Source: Alphaproteobacteria bacterium
Lineage (GTDB): Bacteria; Pseudomonadota; Alphaproteobacteria; Micropepsales; Micropepsaceae
Length of the DNA: 9,077 nucleotides
Direction: 5' to 3'
Assembly (NCBI GenBank): GCA_947373775.1
Contig: CANBZE010000051.1
Location: forward strand, 1-9,077
The notes beneath the pieces are model-generated. The model had not been told where the DNA came from. It was given only the letters and a program-made list of their open reading frames with translations, and searched no databases. The position numbers and the translations under genes are program-made. Shown one piece after another: positions 6,628-9,077 of the stretch (positions within the stretch are counted from its first letter, which is position 1; each line of letters opens with the position of its first letter).

Positions 6628-7848
6628 TTAGGAAGCCAGGGTGGCGCGGTCGCCGGAGAAGGCGGCGCGGGTGATCGCCTTCAGGGCGTCCACATCCAGC
6701 AGCCTCGGATTGTTGTTGATCAGGCGGGCGGCGCCGATGGCGCTTTCCGCCGTCCAGTCCTGCTTGTCCTCCGGCAGGCCCAGTTCCTTCAAGGTCACCG
6801 GGATGCCGATGTCCTTGAGCAGGCTGGCGACTTCATCAATCAGCTTGCGGGACAGTTCTTCGTCACTGCCGGACAGGCCGATGGCGCGGCCGATTTCGGC
6901 AAAGCAGCTCACGCAATTGGGCCGGTTGAACTCCATCACATAGGGCATTAGCAGCGCCACGCCCATGCCGTGCGGGGTATGGGTCTCATTGCCAACCGGG
7001 TACTGGATGGCATGCGCCGCCGCGGTGCCTGCCGCGCCGAAAGCGCAGCCGGCGGCCAGCGAGGCCAGCATCATCTGCTCGCGCGCCTCGATATTCTTGC
7101 CGTCCTTCACCGCGGTGCGCAGCGCCTTGAAGATGTTCTTGAGCGCCAACAGGCCGAAGGTGTCGCTCAGGACATTCTTGCCCACGAACACATTCTTGAC
7201 GGTGAGGTCGGGCGTCACTTCGCGGGCCGCGGCGGTGAAGCTTTCAATGGCATGGGTCAGGGCGTCGGCGCCGCTCACCGCAGTCAGGCCGGGCGGACAG
7301 GTGAGGGTCAGTTCCGGATCGCACACTGCGATCTTCGGAAGGAGATAGGGGCTGGAAATACCGACCTTGGTGCCACGCTCGGTATCGGCGATCACCGCCA
7401 CAGGCGTGACTTCCGATCCGGTGCCCGCCGTGGTGGGCACGGCAATCACCGGCGCCACCGGGCCTGGGATTTTGTTTTCGCCATAATAGTCGCGCAAGCT
7501 GCCGCCATGCTTGAGCAGCACCGCGACGCATTTGGCCATGTCCATGCAGCTGCCGCCGCCGATGCCCAGCACCACATCCGGGTTGAAGTCGGCGCATTCG
7601 GTGACGCAGCCGGAAATGCCTTCGATCGGCAGGTCGGCTTCGGTGCGGTCATAAACCCTGGTTTTCACGCCATTGGCTTCCAGATCGGCGACGATAGCCT
7701 TGAACTGGGCATCGCCGGCCATGCGCGCATCGGTGCAGATCAGGGCTCTGCTGCCGATCCCGGCCGTCATCATGCCCAGCGCGGCGCGCTGGCCGGAGCC
7801 GAAGATCACCGAGGCGGGCAGGCGCAGGGCGCCGAACAATTGGGTCAT
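6628..7848 (-). CDS. Iron-containing (group III) alcohol dehydrogenase, possibly 4-hydroxybutyrate dehydrogenase-like
   Basis: A 406-residue NAD(P)-dependent dehydrogenase of the Fe-ADH family, converting an alcohol to its aldehyde. It shows the nucleotide-binding GGGSCMDMAK (97-106), the PTTAGTGSEVT loop and four metal ligands: Asp195 and His199 (GADALTHAIESF), His279 (AAAHAIQYP) and His293 (HTPHG), with the same 4- and 14-residue spacings as in FucO. The stretch before the third ligand is about 16 residues longer than in FucO. The frame opens at 7896, but the ATG at 7848 has AAGGA 6 nt upstream (7859-7855) and begins like the family (TQLFGALRLPASVIFGSG). This ATG overlaps the upstream stop as ATGA, so the two are translationally coupled. 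Directly before an SSADH-like gene, 4-hydroxybutyrate or a similar hydroxyacid is a reasonable substrate; maleylacetate reductase or hydroxyacid-oxoacid transhydrogenase activities are less likely alternatives. Confidence 0.92.
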   Translation of the reverse strand: MTQLFGALRLPASVIFGSGQRAALGMMTAGIGSRALICTDARMAGDAQFKAIVADLEANGVKTRVYDRTEADLPIEGISGCVTECADFNPDVVLGIGGGSCMDMAKCVAVLLKHGGSLRDYYGENKIPGPVAPVIAVPTTAGTGSEVTPVAVIADTERGTKVGISSPYLLPKIAVCDPELTLTCPPGLTAVSGADALTHAIESFTAAAREVTPDLTVKNVFVGKNVLSDTFGLLALKNIFKALRTAVKDGKNIEAREQMMLASLAAGCAFGAAGTAAAHAIQYPVGNETHTPHGMGVALLMPYVMEFNRPNCVSCFAEIGRAIGLSGSDEELSRKLIDEVASLLKDIGIPVTLKELGLPEDKQDWTAESAIGAARLINNNPRLLDVDALKAITRAAFSGDRATLAS

Positions 7849-8867
7849 GACGTTTCCTTTTTCGAATCTTGAGACAGCTTCTGCAGGTCGGCCCACAGGC
7901 CGTCATCGATGAACATGCCGCGCTTTTCCGACTGGGCGCGCACGGCATGGGCGCGGTCGCCCGGCACCAGTACCGGATGTTCCGGATCAGACGGCGCGGC
8001 GGCGCGGATGCTTTCCAGGTAATCGGTCACCAGCGCCTTGGCGCCCTCGGCATGGGGCGGGGCGATGACGATGAAGATATCGCCCTTGTTGGAGACATTC
8101 ACCGAATCCAGCGTGCCCTTCACGCCGGTGCCGATGGCTGACGCGGCCAGACTCGCCACCAGCACTTCGAAAGCGATACCCAGCGCATAACCCTTGGGTC
8201 CGCCGAACGGCGCGATGGCGCCTTTCTTGGCGGCGGAGGCGTCGGTGGTGGGATCGCCATTCTCGTCCAGCGCCCAGCCCAGCGGAATCGGCGCGCCGCG
8301 ATTGGCGTGGTCATGGATCTTGCCCATGGAGACAAGGCCGGTGGCCATGTCCAGCACCATCGGCGCCGGATCGGCGGGCACGCCGATGGCGATGGGGTTG
8401 GTGCCGATCATCGCCTTGCGCCCACCCCAGGGATGCACCAGCGCCTCGGAGATGGTCAGCGCGATGCAGGTGAGACCGTGCCTGGCGACATGCTCGGCAT
8501 AGTAAGCCAGCGCGCCCAGGTGATTGGTATTGCGGATAGCGGCAATGGCGATGCCGTCTTCGCGCGCCCGAGGGATGATCGTGGCCAGCGCTGCCATCGC
8601 AATCACGGGTCCCAGGCCGCGTTCGCCGTCGACCGACAGGAAGGAGCGGGCGGTCCATTGCTGGTTGCCCGTGGTGGTGGGGTTGGACAGGCCGGCATGG
8701 ATGCGCTCGATCACCCGGCGCAGGCGCAGCAGCCCGTGCGAGGGAATGGCGCGCATCTCTGCTTCGATGAACAGGCCCGCCTGGGTCGCGGCATGAGTCG
8801 CCGGCACGCCATTGGCGAGCAGGATGCCCTCGGCCAGCTTGCGGACTTCCTCGACGGCGACCTTCAC
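7845..8867 (-). CDS. LDH2/MDH2 family NAD(P)-dependent 2-hydroxyacid (malate/lactate-type) dehydrogenase
   Basis: A 340-residue oxidoreductase of the family that includes archaeal-type malate dehydrogenase, ureidoglycolate dehydrogenase, sulfolactate dehydrogenase ComC and 2,3-diketo-L-gulonate reductase; members interconvert a 2-hydroxyacid and a 2-oxoacid with NAD(P). Conserved parts: His44 (IPSHGLLRL), His116 (RNTNHLGALAYY), GTNPIAIGVP (155-164), LDMATG (172-177), GWALDENGDPTTD (from 197) and FGGPKGYALG (221-230). Length is normal. The start is a GTG at 8867 (KVAVEEVRKLAE follows) with AGGA about 10 nt upstream, inside a palindrome. It is the first gene of the minus-strand operon and overlaps the next by 4 bases (ATGA). 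The exact substrate cannot be told from sequence; the stereochemistry and cofactor are also open. Confidence 0.92.
   Translation of the reverse strand: MKVAVEEVRKLAEGILLANGVPATHAATQAGLFIEAEMRAIPSHGLLRLRRVIERIHAGLSNPTTTGNQQWTARSFLSVDGERGLGPVIAMAALATIIPRAREDGIAIAAIRNTNHLGALAYYAEHVARHGLTCIALTISEALVHPWGGRKAMIGTNPIAIGVPADPAPMVLDMATGLVSMGKIHDHANRGAPIPLGWALDENGDPTTDASAAKKGAIAPFGGPKGYALGIAFEVLVASLAASAIGTGVKGTLDSVNVSNKGDIFIVIAPPHAEGAKALVTDYLESIRAAAPSDPEHPVLVPGDRAHAVRAQSEKRGMFIDDGLWADLQKLSQDSKKETS
7855..7859 (-). promoter_or_regulatory. Shine-Dalgarno AAGGA for the iron-type alcohol dehydrogenase
   Basis: AAGGA on the minus strand, 6 nt before the ATG at 7848 and inside the coding end of the upstream dehydrogenase gene. 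It decides for 7848 over the longer open frame that begins at 7896. Confidence 0.7.
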
Positions 8868-8876
8868 GGATCAAAT

Positions 8877-8888
8877 ATCCTATAGGAT
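8877..8888. promoter_or_regulatory. Perfect 12-bp palindrome, probable GntR-family operator
   Basis: ATCCTATAGGAT is its own reverse complement and lies in the 99-bp gap between the dehydrogenase operon and the divergent GntR gene. It is centred about 15 bp upstream of the dehydrogenase GTG and just downstream of the candidate -10 element. GntR/FadR-type dimers bind short palindromes of this size, often repressing the neighbouring operon until a pathway metabolite releases them. The palindrome is seen directly; its binding protein is inferred from adjacency. Confidence 0.6.
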
Positions 8889-8894
8889 TTCCGA

Positions 8895-8923
8895 AACGTA
8901 TGGGTTATGCTCCGCCCGGTCAA
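8895..8923 (-). promoter_or_regulatory. Candidate sigma-70 promoter for the dehydrogenase operon
   Basis: On the minus strand TTGACC (8923-8918) is followed after exactly 17 bp by TACGTT (8900-8895). The -35 is good and the -10 is weak (three of six). Transcription would start near 8888, inside or at the edge of the palindrome, which would let a bound regulator block it. This is a motif match only. Confidence 0.4.
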
Positions 8924-8966
8924 TGGCAAAAGCCAGCCTTTCCGTGGGTGAAGTTCCTTGGCGTCA

Positions 8967-9077
8967 GTGCTGAATGAAACGGCCGACCGCACCATCGCCC
9001 GCCCCTCCGGGTTGGCGGAGGAGGTCTATCGCCGCGTCCGTGCCGACATCATGTCCCTGAAAATCCCGCCCGACACC
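8967..9077 (+). CDS. GntR-family transcriptional regulator, N-terminal part (truncated by window edge)
   Basis: Only the first 37 or so codons are visible. The segment LAEEVYRRVRADIMSLKIPPDT is the characteristic first helix and turn of the GntR winged helix-turn-helix (compare the common pattern of Tyr, Arg, Ile, then a short loop and PPG-like turn), so the family is recognisable even though the effector domain is missing. An in-frame stop at 8949-8951 limits the start to TTG 8958 or GTG 8967; I chose GTG 8967, with no strong Shine-Dalgarno for either. The ATG at 8974 is in another frame. The gene is divergent from the dehydrogenase operon with a palindrome between them, the usual layout of a local regulator. 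The FadR/FCD subgroup is likely from the acid-catabolism context but cannot be confirmed. Confidence 0.8.
   Translation, partial: MLNETADRTIARPSGLAEEVYRRVRADIMSLKIPPDT

Noticed and set aside
1..9077. Mobile element, defence system, phage or biosynthetic cluster
   Set aside because: No transposase, integrase, terminal repeats, tRNA attachment site or abrupt composition shift is visible; all genes belong to known housekeeping or metabolic families.

Overview
The window is GC-rich with dense, high-GC-third-position coding. The gene set (Atm1-type ABC exporter, cold-shock protein with two cold-shock domains, RhlE-type helicase, SelO, a GntR-controlled dehydrogenase operon) suggests a free-living alphaproteobacterium. 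That placement is an inference from gene style; no rRNA or other marker is present. I see no phage, transposon, CRISPR, tRNA or rRNA sequence.

Layout. (1) Positions 2-796, plus strand: the 3' end of an ABC exporter of the Atm1/HMT1 type, entering from the left edge. (2) 864-1484, minus: a two-domain cold-shock protein with a glycine-rich linker, convergent with the exporter. (3) 1485-1832: a 348-bp divergent control region. (4) 1833-5126, plus: a tight three-gene run. A RhlE-type DEAD-box RNA helicase overlaps a YaiI/UPF0178 protein by one base, and SelO, a protein adenylyltransferase, follows 4 bp later. (5) 5131-8867, minus: a three-gene catabolic operon, read right to left. It encodes an LDH2/MDH2-type 2-hydroxyacid dehydrogenase, an iron-type alcohol dehydrogenase and a succinate-semialdehyde-dehydrogenase-like aldehyde dehydrogenase. 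Its last gene converges on selO with only 4 bp between stop codons. (6) 8868-8966: a divergent control region with a perfect 12-bp palindrome next to a plausible promoter. (7) 8967 to the right edge, plus: the start of a GntR-family regulator.

How the genes may work together. The cold-shock protein and RhlE are both RNA-remodelling factors and are transcribed away from a shared region, which fits a cold or stress RNA-chaperone divergon. The minus-strand operon looks like an oxidation route: the iron-type dehydrogenase turns an alcohol (4-hydroxybutyrate or a related omega-hydroxy acid) into an aldehyde, the aldehyde dehydrogenase turns that into an acid, and the LDH2-family enzyme interconverts a 2-hydroxyacid and 2-oxoacid. 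The divergent GntR protein probably controls it through the palindrome. The real substrate cannot be read from sequence alone. Nothing here is clearly a new system; the most open questions are the substrate of the operon and why selO and yaiI are coupled to a helicase.
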